Shown: positions 26,955 to 35,553, numbered from the stretch's first letter. The stretch is 64,000 nt of DNA from Oryzomicrobium sp. (GCF_021287045.1 NZ_JAJTBG010000005.1:124001-188000); one strand, 5' to 3'. Notes: a model not told the origin generated them from the letters alone. Numbers and translations are program-made.

Positions 26955-27134
26955 ACTGGCCCCCGCAGATGTCGTTTCGGCCGGCATCTCGAACCCGGAG
27001 GTTCAGAGTGGTCGCTTACCGACCGGCGTCTGGTACGTCGCAAGGACGCGCACTTTGCCGGCACTGGATGGGCAACCTAAGCCCATACTTGGTTCAGAGA
27101 ATCTATGGCCGTCACGAGCACCGCAGGGGACACC
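26955..27134 (-). ncRNA. ssrS: 6S RNA
   Basis: Regulatory RNA that mimics an open promoter and sequesters sigma-70 RNA polymerase in stationary phase. It lies directly downstream of zapA on the same strand, the conserved ssrS location. The ends pair as a long closing stem: CCCCUGCGG (27129-27121) with CUGCGGGGG (26968-26960), then UCGU with ACGA and GGCC with GGCC after small internal loops. The single-stranded central region matches the 6S architecture, and the span of roughly 170-180 nt fits the family. Exact ends are estimates. A small hairpin CCAGTA/TACTGG follows at 26947-26959. Confidence 0.85.
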
Positions 27135-27144
27135 CGGCGGAGGA

Positions 27145-27552
27145 CTAGAACAAGGAGTCGGACCGGGGCGGTGCCGCATCGGCGGAAGAATCCGCCTTGC
27201 CCCGGAGCGCCTCGTCCAGCTTGGCCTCCATGGCACCGATTCTACGCTGAAAGTCAGGGGTGTCAAAACCCCCTTCGCTCCCCTCGCCGACCGCGGCGAA
27301 AACCGCGCCGGGCGCCGCTTCCGGCGCGCTCGGGCGGCGGCGCAGGGACAGCAGTTCGTGGGCCAGGTTGAGGGCGGCCATCACCGCCACCCGCTCGGCG
27401 CCGCCGGAGCGGCTGCGGGCAGTGATCTCCTTGACCTGCTCGTCCACCAGGGCGACGGCGGCGAGCAGGGCCTCCCGCTCGTCGGGCGGGCAGGCGACCC
27501 GGTATTCCCGGCCGAGGAGTTGCACGTCGAGGAAATTGGACTCGGCGCTCAT
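27145..27552 (-). CDS. zapA: Cell division protein ZapA
   Basis: FtsZ-ring associated protein that cross-links FtsZ filaments. The 135 residues start with the ZapA domain: LDVQLLGREYRVACPPDEREALLAAV, then AVMAALNLAHELL. A long C-terminal extension (EAAPGAVFAAVGEGSEGGF... to the end) contains a second helix. ATG 27552 is chosen with AAAGG nine bases upstream; ATG 27558 lies too close to it. Order on the minus strand: zapB-like gene, zapA, 6S RNA. Confidence 0.93.
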   Translation of the reverse strand: MSAESNFLDVQLLGREYRVACPPDEREALLAAVALVDEQVKEITARSRSGGAERVAVMAALNLAHELLSLRRRPSAPEAAPGAVFAAVGEGSEGGFDTPDFQRRIGAMEAKLDEALRGKADSSADAAPPRSDSLF

Positions 27553-27694
27553 GGTCATGGACCTTTGCTGGCTAGTTCGAGGGGGAAGGGTGGAGTACGG
27601 AAATTCGGGAATGCGCAGAGCGGCTCGGAGCCCGGCTGTCGCAAGCGGATCACGGATCGCGCCGCAAGGCCCGCGCACCGGCACCGCCGGCGGC

Positions 27695-27895
27695 TTACTT
27701 GCCGTCCTCGGGCACCCGGGCGAGCAGGCCTTCCACCCGCGTCCGGGCTGCCGCCATGCGGGCGGCCAGATCGGCGTTGCGCGCTTCCGCCGCCGCCAGC
27801 TGCGCCTTGAGGGCGGCGTTCTCGCCGCGCAGGGCCTGACACAGGCCGACCACTTGGTCGACCTTGCTTTCGAGGGTGGCGAGGTGGTTCTCCAT
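27695..27895 (-). CDS. ZapB-like/DUF904-type coiled-coil protein
   Basis: Protein of 66 residues that is one continuous coiled coil (ENHLATLESKVDQVVGL, then LRGENAALKAQLAAAEARN). This matches small ZapB-like proteins that occur upstream of zapA in betaproteobacteria and are predicted to take part in Z-ring organisation. ATG 27895 is preferred over GTG 27904. A sigma-70-like promoter ends about five bases upstream of the ATG, so the message may be leaderless. zapA follows 142 bases downstream. Confidence 0.8.
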   Translation of the reverse strand: MENHLATLESKVDQVVGLCQALRGENAALKAQLAAAEARNADLAARMAAARTRVEGLLARVPEDGK

Positions 27896-27902
27896 GGCGC
27901 GC

Positions 27903-27932
27903 ACTATAGAGGCGCAATCTCTTCCCGGTCAA
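27903..27932 (-). promoter_or_regulatory. Sigma-70-type promoter giving a probably leaderless transcript
   Basis: On the minus strand, TTGACC (27932-27927) and TATAGT (27908-27903) are separated by 18 bases, or 17 if CTATAG is used. Only GCGCC lies between TATAGT and the ATG at 27895, placing the expected +1 at or next to the start codon. Confidence 0.6.
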
Positions 27933-28083
27933 GGAGTAAGCGTCGGATTTGAAGGTGTTTTGTGGCTTCGCGCCGCCGCCCCGCGCCTTGCTCCCGCCCC
28001 CTCCGGCGGGGTATTCTCCGCCCTCGCCGTCGCCCCGCAACCGGCTGCCACGCCCTTGCTAATGACGACGGTTTTTCCTTGCC

Positions 28084-28281
28084 AGGTGCCGTAGGCGAAT
28101 CCTTCGCCGCGGTTAAACGGGAAACAGGTGCGTCCGGCTCCAAGTCGGCAAGGCCTGTGCTGCCCCCGCAACGGTAAGCGAGCAGTCGCCCCACACAGCC
28201 ACTGGGTTCATCGCCTGGGAAGGCGGGGCGGCGCGCCGGAGGATTCCGGCCTCGCGAGCCCGGATACCGGCCTGTCGGGAA
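28084..28281 (+). promoter_or_regulatory. Cobalamin (adenosylcobalamin) riboswitch
   Basis: All conserved boxes occur in order: AGGTGCC (28084), GGTTAAACGGGAA (28111), CCAAGTCGGC, CCTGTGCTGCCCCCGCAACGG (B12 core, near 28155-28175) with GTAAGCGAG, GCCACTGGG (28198), CTGGGAAGG (28215) and the B12 box AGCCCGGATACCGGCC (28257-28272). It lies in the leader of btuB. Cobalamin binding is expected to shut off expression of the receptor and probably of the uptake operon. A GCGGGAG/CTCCCGC pair at 28298-28328 may be part of the expression platform. Confidence 0.95.
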
Positions 28282-28423
28282 CACCAGCGGAAGTGCTGCG
28301 GGAGGCGGCATGGCGCGTGGACTCCCGCCCTGCCGGCCGGTCCTGCGCCGGCGACTCCCTTGCGCTGATCATAATCAGGCCAGCCAGGCGGGGACGCCCG
28401 GCGGCCCTCAGGGAAGTTGCCTC

Positions 28424-30274
28424 ATGAAAACCGTCCTGCAGCCCAAGCGGCTCGTCTTGGCCTTGGCCGCCCTCGCCCCCCTCTCCGTCACCAACGCCTA
28501 CGGCGAAGAAGAAACCCTGGCACCGGTGGTAGTCACCGCGTCCCGCCAGCCTTCCCGCGTCCAGGATTTGCTGGCCGATGTCACCGTCATTACCCGTGAG
28601 CAACTGGATGAAGCCGGCCAATCCTCCGTTGCCGAAGTCCTAGCGCGCCAGCCGGGTATTCAAGTTGCCAGCACCGGCGGAGAAGGCAAGACAACCAGCC
28701 TGTTCATCCGTGGGACGAACCCCAACCAAACCCTGCTGCTGATCGATGGCATTCGTGCCAGCTCGGCAACGTTCGGAACACCTTCCCTAGACTCCCTGCC
28801 ACTGTCCCAGATCGACCATATCGAGATCGTCCGGGGACCCGCATCGGCACTGTACGGCGCCGACGCCATCGGTGGCGTCATCCAGATCTTCACTAGGAAG
28901 GGCAGCGGCGAACCCCGCGTCACCGCGTCGGCCGGCGCCGGCAGCTTCGGGCTGCAAGATTATTCGGCCGGCATCTCGGGTGGCACCGAAGCTGTTTCCT
29001 ATGCCCTCTCCGCCGGATACCGGGACTTCCGGGGCTTCAACGTCAGCAAGCCCTATAACCCCAACTACAACCCGGACAAGGACGGCTACACCAATACCTC
29101 GGCTTCGGGCAGCCTGGCGTTCCGGCCCGCCCAGGGCCAGGAACTGGGACTGCAATTCCTGTATGCGAAGGCCCAGAACCACTTCGATTATTCGAAGGAC
29201 TATCCCTATGACGACCATGCCGACAACACGGTGTCGACCCTGAGCGTCTATTCGCGCAACAAGATCACCGACATCTGGCAAAGCACTCTGCGCCTGGGCC
29301 GTAGCGAAGATCGGAACTCCAATTTCTACAGCCCCCTCACGCCCAGCTACTTCGGCGGCCCCCGCAGCGAATTCAATACCACCCAGGACCAGGTGTCCTG
29401 GCAAAACGACATCACCTTGCCGGTGGGTCGCCTGATGGCCGGCTATGAGCGGCTAGATCAACAAGTCTCCTCCTCCACCAAGTACCAAAACACCGGCCGC
29501 AGCATCGACTCGTTCTTCGCAGGCTGGAATGCCCGCCTGGGTGACCATCGGGTTCAGTTGAACCTGCGCAACGACAACAACTCCCAATTCGGCAACCACA
29601 CGACCGGCCTGGCCTCTTACGGCTACCAGCTCACCACCAGCATCCGCGGCAGCCTGTCCTACGGCACCGGGTTCAAGGCCCCCAGCTTCAATGACCTGTA
29701 TTACCCGGGCTTCAGCAACCCCAACCTGGCGCCGGAGAAATCGGAAAACATCGAGGCGGGCCTGTACTGGGAAAGCACGACGGCCAACCTGTCCCTGGTG
29801 ACCTATCAGAACACCGTCAGCAACTTGATCGTCCTCGACCAGAATTGGATTCCGGCCAACATCAACCGCGCCCAACTGACCGGCGCCACCCTGGCCGGCA
29901 ATGTCCGCATCGGCAACTGGAACCTCGGCGGCTCCTACGACCACCTCGACCCGGTAGACCGTACCACCGGCAAGCAGCTGGGGCGCCGCGCCAAGGACAC
30001 CGGTACACTGCGGGCCAGCTACGGCATCGCCCAAAACTGGCAGGTCGGCAGCGAACTGCAACTGGTCGGCCGGCGTTTCGATACCGCGAGCAACACCCGT
30101 GCGCTTGGCGGCTATGGCATCGTCAACCTGTTCGCTCGCTATGCACTCAACAAGGACCTCTCGCTGGAGGCCCGTGCCAACAACCTGGGCAACAAGGATT
30201 ATGAAACCGCTTACGGCTATCGCATGCCGCCGGCCACGTTCTTCCTGAGCCTGCGCTACGCACCCACCAAGTAA
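28424..30274 (+). CDS. btuB: TonB-dependent vitamin B12 receptor BtuB
   Basis: Outer-membrane receptor of 616 residues importing cobalamin with TonB energy. A signal peptide covers about 1-24, and the TonB box is near ETLAPVVVTASR. The plug domain contains VAEVLARQPGIQV, SLFIRGTNPNQTLLLIDGI and EIVRGPASALYGADAIGGVI; a 22-strand barrel follows to the aromatic end FFLSLRYAP. The riboswitch in its leader fixes the substrate. ATG 28424 has AGGGA upstream. GC content is visibly lower than in btuC (roughly 57% versus over 70% in sampled 60-base stretches). Confidence 0.94.
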   Translation: MKTVLQPKRLVLALAALAPLSVTNAYGEEETLAPVVVTASRQPSRVQDLLADVTVITREQLDEAGQSSVAEVLARQPGIQVASTGGEGKTTSLFIRGTNPNQTLLLIDGIRASSATFGTPSLDSLPLSQIDHIEIVRGPASALYGADAIGGVIQIFTRKGSGEPRVTASAGAGSFGLQDYSAGISGGTEAVSYALSAGYRDFRGFNVSKPYNPNYNPDKDGYTNTSASGSLAFRPAQGQELGLQFLYAKAQNHFDYSKDYPYDDHADNTVSTLSVYSRNKITDIWQSTLRLGRSEDRNSNFYSPLTPSYFGGPRSEFNTTQDQVSWQNDITLPVGRLMAGYERLDQQVSSSTKYQNTGRSIDSFFAGWNARLGDHRVQLNLRNDNNSQFGNHTTGLASYGYQLTTSIRGSLSYGTGFKAPSFNDLYYPGFSNPNLAPEKSENIEAGLYWESTTANLSLVTYQNTVSNLIVLDQNWIPANINRAQLTGATLAGNVRIGNWNLGGSYDHLDPVDRTTGKQLGRRAKDTGTLRASYGIAQNWQVGSELQLVGRRFDTASNTRALGGYGIVNLFARYALNKDLSLEARANNLGNKDYETAYGYRMPPATFFLSLRYAPTK

Positions 30275-30286
30275 GCAATTCCCCCC

Positions 30287-31264
30287 ATGCCCACCCGCCG
30301 TCGCGCCCTGGTCGCCCTCGCCTTTCTGATCCTGCTTGCCCTGGCCAGCTTCGCCGTGGCCCTGGCGGCGGGCAGCATTGCGGTGGACCGGGCCGACGTG
30401 CTGGCGGCGCTGACCGGGGGAGATACGCCGGGGGCGGAGATCGTGCGCGCCCTGCGCCTGCCCCGGGCAGTGGCCGGGTTCGCCTGCGGCGGATTGCTCG
30501 CCCTGGCCGGGGCGCTGATGCAGGTGCTGTTGCGCAACCCCCTGGCCGATCCCTACGTGCTGGGCATTTCCGGCGGCGCCGGGGTGGGGGCGCTGACCGC
30601 CATCCTGATCGGCCTGCCGGTGGCGGGGCTCACCGGCTTCGCCTTCGTCGGCGCCCTGGCGGCCATGCTCACCGTCTTCGGCCTGGCCCGGGGCGACGGC
30701 AGCTGGACCCAGACCCGGCTGCTGCTCACCGGGGTAATCGTCGCCGCCGGCTGCGGCGCCCTGGTGGCGCTGATGCTCACCATCGCCCCTGAATCCAAGC
30801 TACGCGGCATGCTCTTCTGGCTGATGGGCGACCTGGCCCAGGTCGCCCATCCCTGGCTGCCGGCAGGGGCCCTGCTGGTCTGCCTGGCCGCCGCCCTGCC
30901 CTTCGCCCGGGAACTCAACCTGCTCGCCCGGGGCCTGCTCCAAGCCCAGGCCATGGGCGTGTCGGTGCCCACGGTGCGCCGCCTGATCTACGCCGTGGCC
31001 TCCCTGGCCACCGCCATGGCGGTCACCTCCGCCGGCTCCATCGGCTTCGTCGGGCTGGTGGTGCCCCATCTCACCCGGCTGGCCCTGGGCAACGACCAGC
31101 GCCTGCTGCTGCCCGCCTCGGCCCTGGCCGGCGGCAGCCTGTTGCTGCTGGCCGACACCGCCGCCCGCACCATGGTGGCGCCGCTGCAACTGCCGGTGGG
31201 GGTGCTCACCGCCCTGATCGGCGTGCCGGTGTTTCTCTTCCTGCTGACCAGGCAGCCGAAATGA
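30287..31264 (+). CDS. btuC: Cobalamin ABC transporter permease BtuC
   Basis: Inner-membrane permease of 325 residues in the FecCD/BtuC family with about ten hydrophobic helices. Signature stretches are LRLPRAVAGFACGGLLALAGALMQVLLRNPLADPYVLGISGGAG near the N-terminus, LLLTGVIV and the ATPase-coupling region with GFVGLVVPHLTRL. It starts 12 bases after btuB and overlaps btuD by four bases (ATGA), so the genes are cotranscribed. No periplasmic binding protein BtuF is adjacent. Confidence 0.93.
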   Translation: MPTRRRALVALAFLILLALASFAVALAAGSIAVDRADVLAALTGGDTPGAEIVRALRLPRAVAGFACGGLLALAGALMQVLLRNPLADPYVLGISGGAGVGALTAILIGLPVAGLTGFAFVGALAAMLTVFGLARGDGSWTQTRLLLTGVIVAAGCGALVALMLTIAPESKLRGMLFWLMGDLAQVAHPWLPAGALLVCLAAALPFARELNLLARGLLQAQAMGVSVPTVRRLIYAVASLATAMAVTSAGSIGFVGLVVPHLTRLALGNDQRLLLPASALAGGSLLLLADTAARTMVAPLQLPVGVLTALIGVPVFLFLLTRQPK

Positions 31265-32046
31265 GTGCCATCGCCTCGGCCGCCCCCCTGCTGGAAACCC
31301 GCGGGCTGACCGTGACCGTCGGCGGCCACACCGTCACCGCCGGCCTCGATCTGACCCTTTCGCCCGGCGAACGGCTGGCCATCCTCGGCCGCAACGGCGC
31401 CGGCAAATCGACCCTGCTGGCGACCCTGGCCGGGCTGCGCGCGCCGAGCGCCGGCGAGGTGCGCCTGGCCGGTCGTCCTTATCCGGACCTGTCGGCCCGG
31501 GACGCGGCCCTGGTCCGCGGCTGGCTGGCCCAGACCGCCCCGGACCCCTTCGCCACCACCGTGCTGGAAACGGCCCTGGCCGGCCGCCACCCCCACCTGG
31601 GGCGCTGGGAGTGGGAATCCGCCGAGGACGCCCGGCTGGCCCGGGCTGCCCTGGCCCAGGTCGGCCTGGCCGGTTTCGAGGCGCGCCAGGTGGCCACCCT
31701 GTCCGGCGGCGAGCGCCAGCGCCTCGGCCTGGCCACCCTGCTCACCCAGGCCCCGTCCCTGTACCTGCTCGACGAGCCCCTGGCCCACCTGGACCTCAAC
31801 CATCAGATCGCCAGCCTGGAGCTGCTTGCCCGCCAGGCCGAGGCCGGCGCAGCGACGGTGCTGGTGCTGCACGACCCGGGCCTGGCGGCGCGCTACTGCG
31901 ACCGGGTGGTGCTGGTGTTCGGCGACGGCACCGTGGCTCAGGGCCCCTGCGACCAGGTTCTGACCGCCCGCACCCTGTCCTGCCTGTACGGCTACCCGCT
32001 CAAGGAGCTGGCCGACGGCGGCCGACGCTGGTTCGTGCCGGCCTGA
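31261..32046 (+). CDS. btuD: Cobalamin ABC transporter ATP-binding protein BtuD
   Basis: ABC ATPase of 261 residues. Walker A is GRNGAGKST, the signature LSGGERQRLGLA, Walker B LYLLDEP, and the switch histidine lies in LVLHD. It is the partner of BtuC, with which it overlaps by four bases. ATG 31261. The family also serves siderophores; the riboswitch and cobO context point to B12. Confidence 0.94.
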   Translation: MSAIASAAPLLETRGLTVTVGGHTVTAGLDLTLSPGERLAILGRNGAGKSTLLATLAGLRAPSAGEVRLAGRPYPDLSARDAALVRGWLAQTAPDPFATTVLETALAGRHPHLGRWEWESAEDARLARAALAQVGLAGFEARQVATLSGGERQRLGLATLLTQAPSLYLLDEPLAHLDLNHQIASLELLARQAEAGAATVLVLHDPGLAARYCDRVVLVFGDGTVAQGPCDQVLTARTLSCLYGYPLKELADGGRRWFVPA

Positions 32047-32105
32047 CTTTCTTCCCCCAAGACCCAGAGCGGCCCGAGCCGCCGACCCACGCCCCGAGGA
32101 CCCCC

Positions 32106-32747
32106 ATGAGCGACACCCCCGCCCCCATCGACGATTCCGCCAAGGACGCCCGCCACGTCGCCCGCATGCAGCGCAAGAAGGACGTGGTGGACGCCAAGAT
32201 CGCCGCCGCCCAGGACGAGCGCGGCGTGCTGGTGGTCAACACCGGTAACGGCAAGGGCAAGTCCTCCGCTGCCTTCGGCGTGGTGGCCCGGGCCCTGGGC
32301 CACGATTTCCGCGTGGCGGTGGTGCAGTTCGTCAAGAGCCGCTCCGACACCGGCGAGGAAGGCTTCTACCGCAAGGTGGCCGACCTGAGCCCCGGCCAGC
32401 TCGCCTGGCACGTGATGGGCGAGGGCTTCACCTGGGAGACCCAGGACCCGGCCCGGGATGCCAAGGCCGCCCAGGCCGCCTGGGAACTGGTCCGGGGCTA
32501 TCTGGCCGATCCGGCGGTGAACCTGGTGGTGCTCGACGAGCTGACCTACGCCTTCAAGTACGGCTGGCTGGACCTCGCCGACGTGCTCGCCGCCCTGGCC
32601 GCCCGCCCGGCCATGCAGCATGTGGTGATCACCGGCCGCGCCGCCCCGGAAGGACTGGTGGCCGCCGCCGACACGGTGACCGAGATGAATCTGGTCAAGC
32701 ACGCCTTCAAGGCCGGAGTGAAGGCCATGCCCGGCGTGGAGTTCTGA
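32106..32747 (+). CDS. cobO: Cob(I)yrinic acid a,c-diamide adenosyltransferase
   Basis: Transfers the adenosyl group from ATP to the corrinoid cobalt, in salvage and late synthesis of adenosylcobalamin. The 213 residues are the full CobO/BtuR length. The P-loop is NTGNGKGKSSAAFG, with AVVQFVKS, MGEGFTWETQD and VVLDELTYAF downstream. The ending MNLVKHAFKAGVKAMPGVEF is characteristic. It follows btuD by 59 bases and provides the coenzyme form used by the mutase at the left edge. Confidence 0.96.
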   Translation: MSDTPAPIDDSAKDARHVARMQRKKDVVDAKIAAAQDERGVLVVNTGNGKGKSSAAFGVVARALGHDFRVAVVQFVKSRSDTGEEGFYRKVADLSPGQLAWHVMGEGFTWETQDPARDAKAAQAAWELVRGYLADPAVNLVVLDELTYAFKYGWLDLADVLAALAARPAMQHVVITGRAAPEGLVAAADTVTEMNLVKHAFKAGVKAMPGVEF

Positions 32748-32889
32748 GCGCCGCCGCACTGATGCCTAGAAGGGACGGACATCTTCGCGATGCCTACCCG
32801 GAGAGCAAGACGTGGCGCGCATCTCCAGCCATGCACCTTGTAGAGCCTCTATCCACGCGGGCTTTCAGCCACCCAGTTTCGCTTCCATC

Positions 32890-34194
32890 ATGACCGCTCC
32901 CCTGTCCGTCCCCGCCCTGCTGATCGCCGCCCCCGCCTCGGGCCAGGGCAAGACCACCGTCACCGCCGCCCTGGCCCGGCTGCACGCCCGCCAGGGCCGC
33001 CGGGTGCGGGTGTTCAAGTGCGGCCCGGACTTCCTCGACCCCCAGATCCACCAGGTAGCCAGCGGCGCCCCCTGCGAGAACATCGACTTCCGCATGTGCG
33101 GCGAGGCCGACGCCCGCTGGCGCCTGGCCCGGGCCGCCCGGGAGGCGGACCTGATCCTGGTGGAGGGCGTGATGGGCCTGCACGACGGCGAGCCCTCCGC
33201 CGCCGAACTGGCCAGGCGCCTGGGCCTGCCGGTGCTGCTGGTGCTGGACGCCGCCGCCATGGCCGGGTCCTTCGGCGCCGTGGCCTGGGGGCTCAAGCAC
33301 TACCGGGCCGACCAGGGCGGCGGCGCGCCCATTTCCGCCGTGCTGGCCAACCGGGTCGGCAGCGCCTACCACGGCGAGCTGTGCCGCAAGACCCTGCCCG
33401 AGGACATCGCCTGGGTCGGCGCCCTGCCCCGGGACGCCGAGATGGCCCTGCCCGAGCGCCACCTAGGCCTGCTGCCGGCGGCCGAGATCGCCGGCCTGGA
33501 CGCCTGCCTCGACCGCCTCGCCGACCTGCTCGCCGACACCCCGGCGGCCGAACTGCCGCCGCCGGTGGCCATCGCCGACGCCGCCCCGCCCGAATTCCCG
33601 CCGCTGCTGGCCGGGCGCACCATCGCAGTGGCCTCCGACGCCGCCTTCTGCTTCGCCTACCCGGCCAACCGGGAATGCCTGGCGGCCCTGGGCGCCACCC
33701 TGGTGGACTTCTCGCCCCTGCACGACGCTGCCCTACCCCCCTGCGACGCGGTGTGGCTGCCCGGCGGCTACCCGGAGCTGCACGGCCCGGCGCTCACCGC
33801 CAACCGGGCCATGGCCGCCGCCCTGGCCGCCCACGTCGGCGCCGGCAAGCCGCTCCTGGCCGAGTGCGGCGGGATGATGGCCTGCTTCGAGCACATCGTG
33901 ACGGTGGACGGGGATCGCCACGCCGGCTTCGCCCTGCTGCCCGGCGAGAGCGCCATGCAGCGCAAGCTCTCGGCCCTGGGCATGCAGCAGGCCGAGCTGC
34001 CGGAAGGCCGGCTCACCGGCCACACTTTCCACTACTCGCGCAGCACCACGCCGCTCCAGCCCACGGCCCAGGCCCAGCGCCCCGACGGTCGCCCCGGCGA
34101 GCCGGTGTACCGGGCCGGCAGCCTGACGGCGTCCTACGTGCATTGGTATTTCCCGGCCAACCCGGCAGCGGTGGCCCGGCTGCTCGGCGCCTGA
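32890..34194 (+). CDS. cobB: Cobyrinate a,c-diamide synthase
   Basis: Glutamine- and ATP-dependent amidation of the a and c side chains of cobyrinate or hydrogenobyrinate. At 434 residues it is close to the family norm. The N-terminal P-loop-type domain has IAAPASGQGKTTVTAAL, then VFKCGPDFLDPQIHQ and LVEGVMGLHDG. The C-terminal class I glutaminase domain has the nucleophile cysteine in LAECGGMM and the ending SYVHWYFPANP. It would be called CbiA in the anaerobic-pathway naming. There are 142 bases between cobO and this gene with no visible promoter. Confidence 0.94.
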   Translation: MTAPLSVPALLIAAPASGQGKTTVTAALARLHARQGRRVRVFKCGPDFLDPQIHQVASGAPCENIDFRMCGEADARWRLARAAREADLILVEGVMGLHDGEPSAAELARRLGLPVLLVLDAAAMAGSFGAVAWGLKHYRADQGGGAPISAVLANRVGSAYHGELCRKTLPEDIAWVGALPRDAEMALPERHLGLLPAAEIAGLDACLDRLADLLADTPAAELPPPVAIADAAPPEFPPLLAGRTIAVASDAAFCFAYPANRECLAALGATLVDFSPLHDAALPPCDAVWLPGGYPELHGPALTANRAMAAALAAHVGAGKPLLAECGGMMACFEHIVTVDGDRHAGFALLPGESAMQRKLSALGMQQAELPEGRLTGHTFHYSRSTTPLQPTAQAQRPDGRPGEPVYRAGSLTASYVHWYFPANPAAVARLLGA

Positions 34195-34274
34195 CGCGGG
34201 CTTGCCGGCATCCCCGCGCCCCGTCCGCGCCCCCGCGCGCCCCGATTCCATCGGCATCCGTGAAAACCGCAGGT

Positions 34275-34303
34275 TTGCCATTCACGGGTGCGGCAAGTAC
34301 CCT
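34275..34303 (+). promoter_or_regulatory. Candidate sigma-70 promoter of the ABC transporter operon
   Basis: TTGCCA (34275-34280) and TACCCT (34298-34303) are separated by 17 bases, about 50 bases upstream of the binding-protein gene. ACCCTTTAGGGT follows and may be a regulator site. The -10 match is moderate. Confidence 0.4.
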
Positions 34304-34351
34304 TTAGGGTTCGCTTGGACTCTTCGCCAACCAGAAAACATTGGAGAACGT

Positions 34352-35506
34352 ATGCGCTTCCTGCCCAAAACCCTAGCCCTCGTGAGCGCCCTGGCCTGTG
34401 CCGGGCTGGCCCAGGCGGCCGACATCAAGATCGGCGTGGCCGAAGCCCTGACCGGCGGCGCCGCCCAGTACGGCGTGTCGATCCGCAACGGCTTCCAACT
34501 GGCCGCCGAAGAGATCAACGCCAAGGGCGGCATCAACGGCAACAAGATTCAGCTGGTCATCGAAGACGAGCAGGGCAAGAAGGAAGAAGGCATCAACGTC
34601 TTCAAGAAGCTGATCTTCCAGGACAAGGTGCTGATGGTCTTCGGCCCGACCCTGTCCAACTCCATGTTCGCCGCCGGCCCGGTGGCCAACGCCGCCAAGA
34701 CCGTAGTGTTCGGCACCTCCAACACCGCCAACGGCATCACCGACATCGGCCCCTACGTGTTCCGCAACTCGGTGATGGAATCCGACGTGCTGCCGGTGAC
34801 CGTGGCCACCGCCACCAAGCATTACAAGCTGAAGAAGGTCGCCGTGATCTACGGCAACGACGACGCCTTCACCAAGAGCGGCTACGACGTGTTCAAGAAG
34901 GTGCTGGAAGACCAGAAGCTGCCGGTCACCACCACCGAGACCTACGTCAAGGGCGACGTGGACTTCAAGGCCCAGCTGACCAAGATCAAGGCCTCCAACC
35001 CGGACGCGGTGGTCTGCTCCTGCCTGGCCGAGGAAGCCGCCAACATCATGCTGCAGGCCCGCGGCCTGGGCCTGAAGGTGCCGTTCATCGGCGGCAACGG
35101 CTTCAACTCGCCCAAGCTGTTCGAGATCTCCAAGCTGGCCGGTGAAGGCACCTTCGTCGGCAGCCCCTGGTCCAACACCAACCCGGCCCCGGTGAACAAG
35201 GCCTTCGTCGCCGCCTACGAGAAGAAGTTCGGCGGCGAGCCGAACCAGTTCGCGGCCCAGGGTTATGACGCGCTGTACATCGCCGCCGCCGCCCTCAAGG
35301 ACGTGAAGCTGACCGGCGACATCAATGCCGACCGCGAAGCCCTCAAGAACGCCCTGCCCAAGGCCACCATCAGCGGCGTGACCGGCCCCTTCAAGTTCCG
35401 CCCGGCCGTGACCAAGAACGGCAAGCCCGGCGGCTGGGACGCGGACCAGAAGCCCTTCATCTACCTGGTGAAGGGCGGCAAGTTCACGCTCTACGACGCC
35501 AAGTAA
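34352..35506 (+). CDS. Branched-chain amino-acid-type ABC transporter, periplasmic binding protein
   Basis: Periplasmic binding protein of 384 residues with signal peptide (about 1-22, AGLAQAA/D). It has the type I fold of the LivK/HAAT family: IKIGVAEALTGGAAQYGVSIRNGFQLAAEEIN, then VFGPTLSNSMFAAGPVANAAK and VAVIYGNDDAFTKSGYDVF. Ligands in the family include leucine, isoleucine, valine, urea, amides and aromatic acids, so the substrate is open. GGAGA precedes ATG 34352. It is the first gene of five; a hairpin after it probably keeps its expression above that of the membrane genes. Confidence 0.93.
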   Translation: MRFLPKTLALVSALACAGLAQAADIKIGVAEALTGGAAQYGVSIRNGFQLAAEEINAKGGINGNKIQLVIEDEQGKKEEGINVFKKLIFQDKVLMVFGPTLSNSMFAAGPVANAAKTVVFGTSNTANGITDIGPYVFRNSVMESDVLPVTVATATKHYKLKKVAVIYGNDDAFTKSGYDVFKKVLEDQKLPVTTTETYVKGDVDFKAQLTKIKASNPDAVVCSCLAEEAANIMLQARGLGLKVPFIGGNGFNSPKLFEISKLAGEGTFVGSPWSNTNPAPVNKAFVAAYEKKFGGEPNQFAAQGYDALYIAAAALKDVKLTGDINADREALKNALPKATISGVTGPFKFRPAVTKNGKPGGWDADQKPFIYLVKGGKFTLYDAK

Positions 35507-35523
35507 TCCTGCAACACCCTTCG

Positions 35524-35553
35524 ATGCGGGGCGGATGCGAGTCTGCCCCGCAT
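35524..35553 (+). terminator. Intercistronic hairpin between binding protein and permease
   Basis: ATGCGGGGC (35524-35532) pairs with GCCCCGCAT (35545-35553), followed by TGTCTTG. It resembles an attenuating terminator or mRNA-stabilising hairpin, which explains unequal expression of binding protein and permease. Confidence 0.6.

Noticed and set aside
27129-27145. Small protein gene in the zapA-TSUP gap
   Set aside because: Short frames there have no ribosome site, and the segment folds as 6S RNA.
28310-28423. Start of the B12 receptor at an upstream GTG or ATG (near 28310)
   Set aside because: The upstream residues are riboswitch platform sequence; ATG 28424 has AGGGA and is followed directly by a proper signal peptide.
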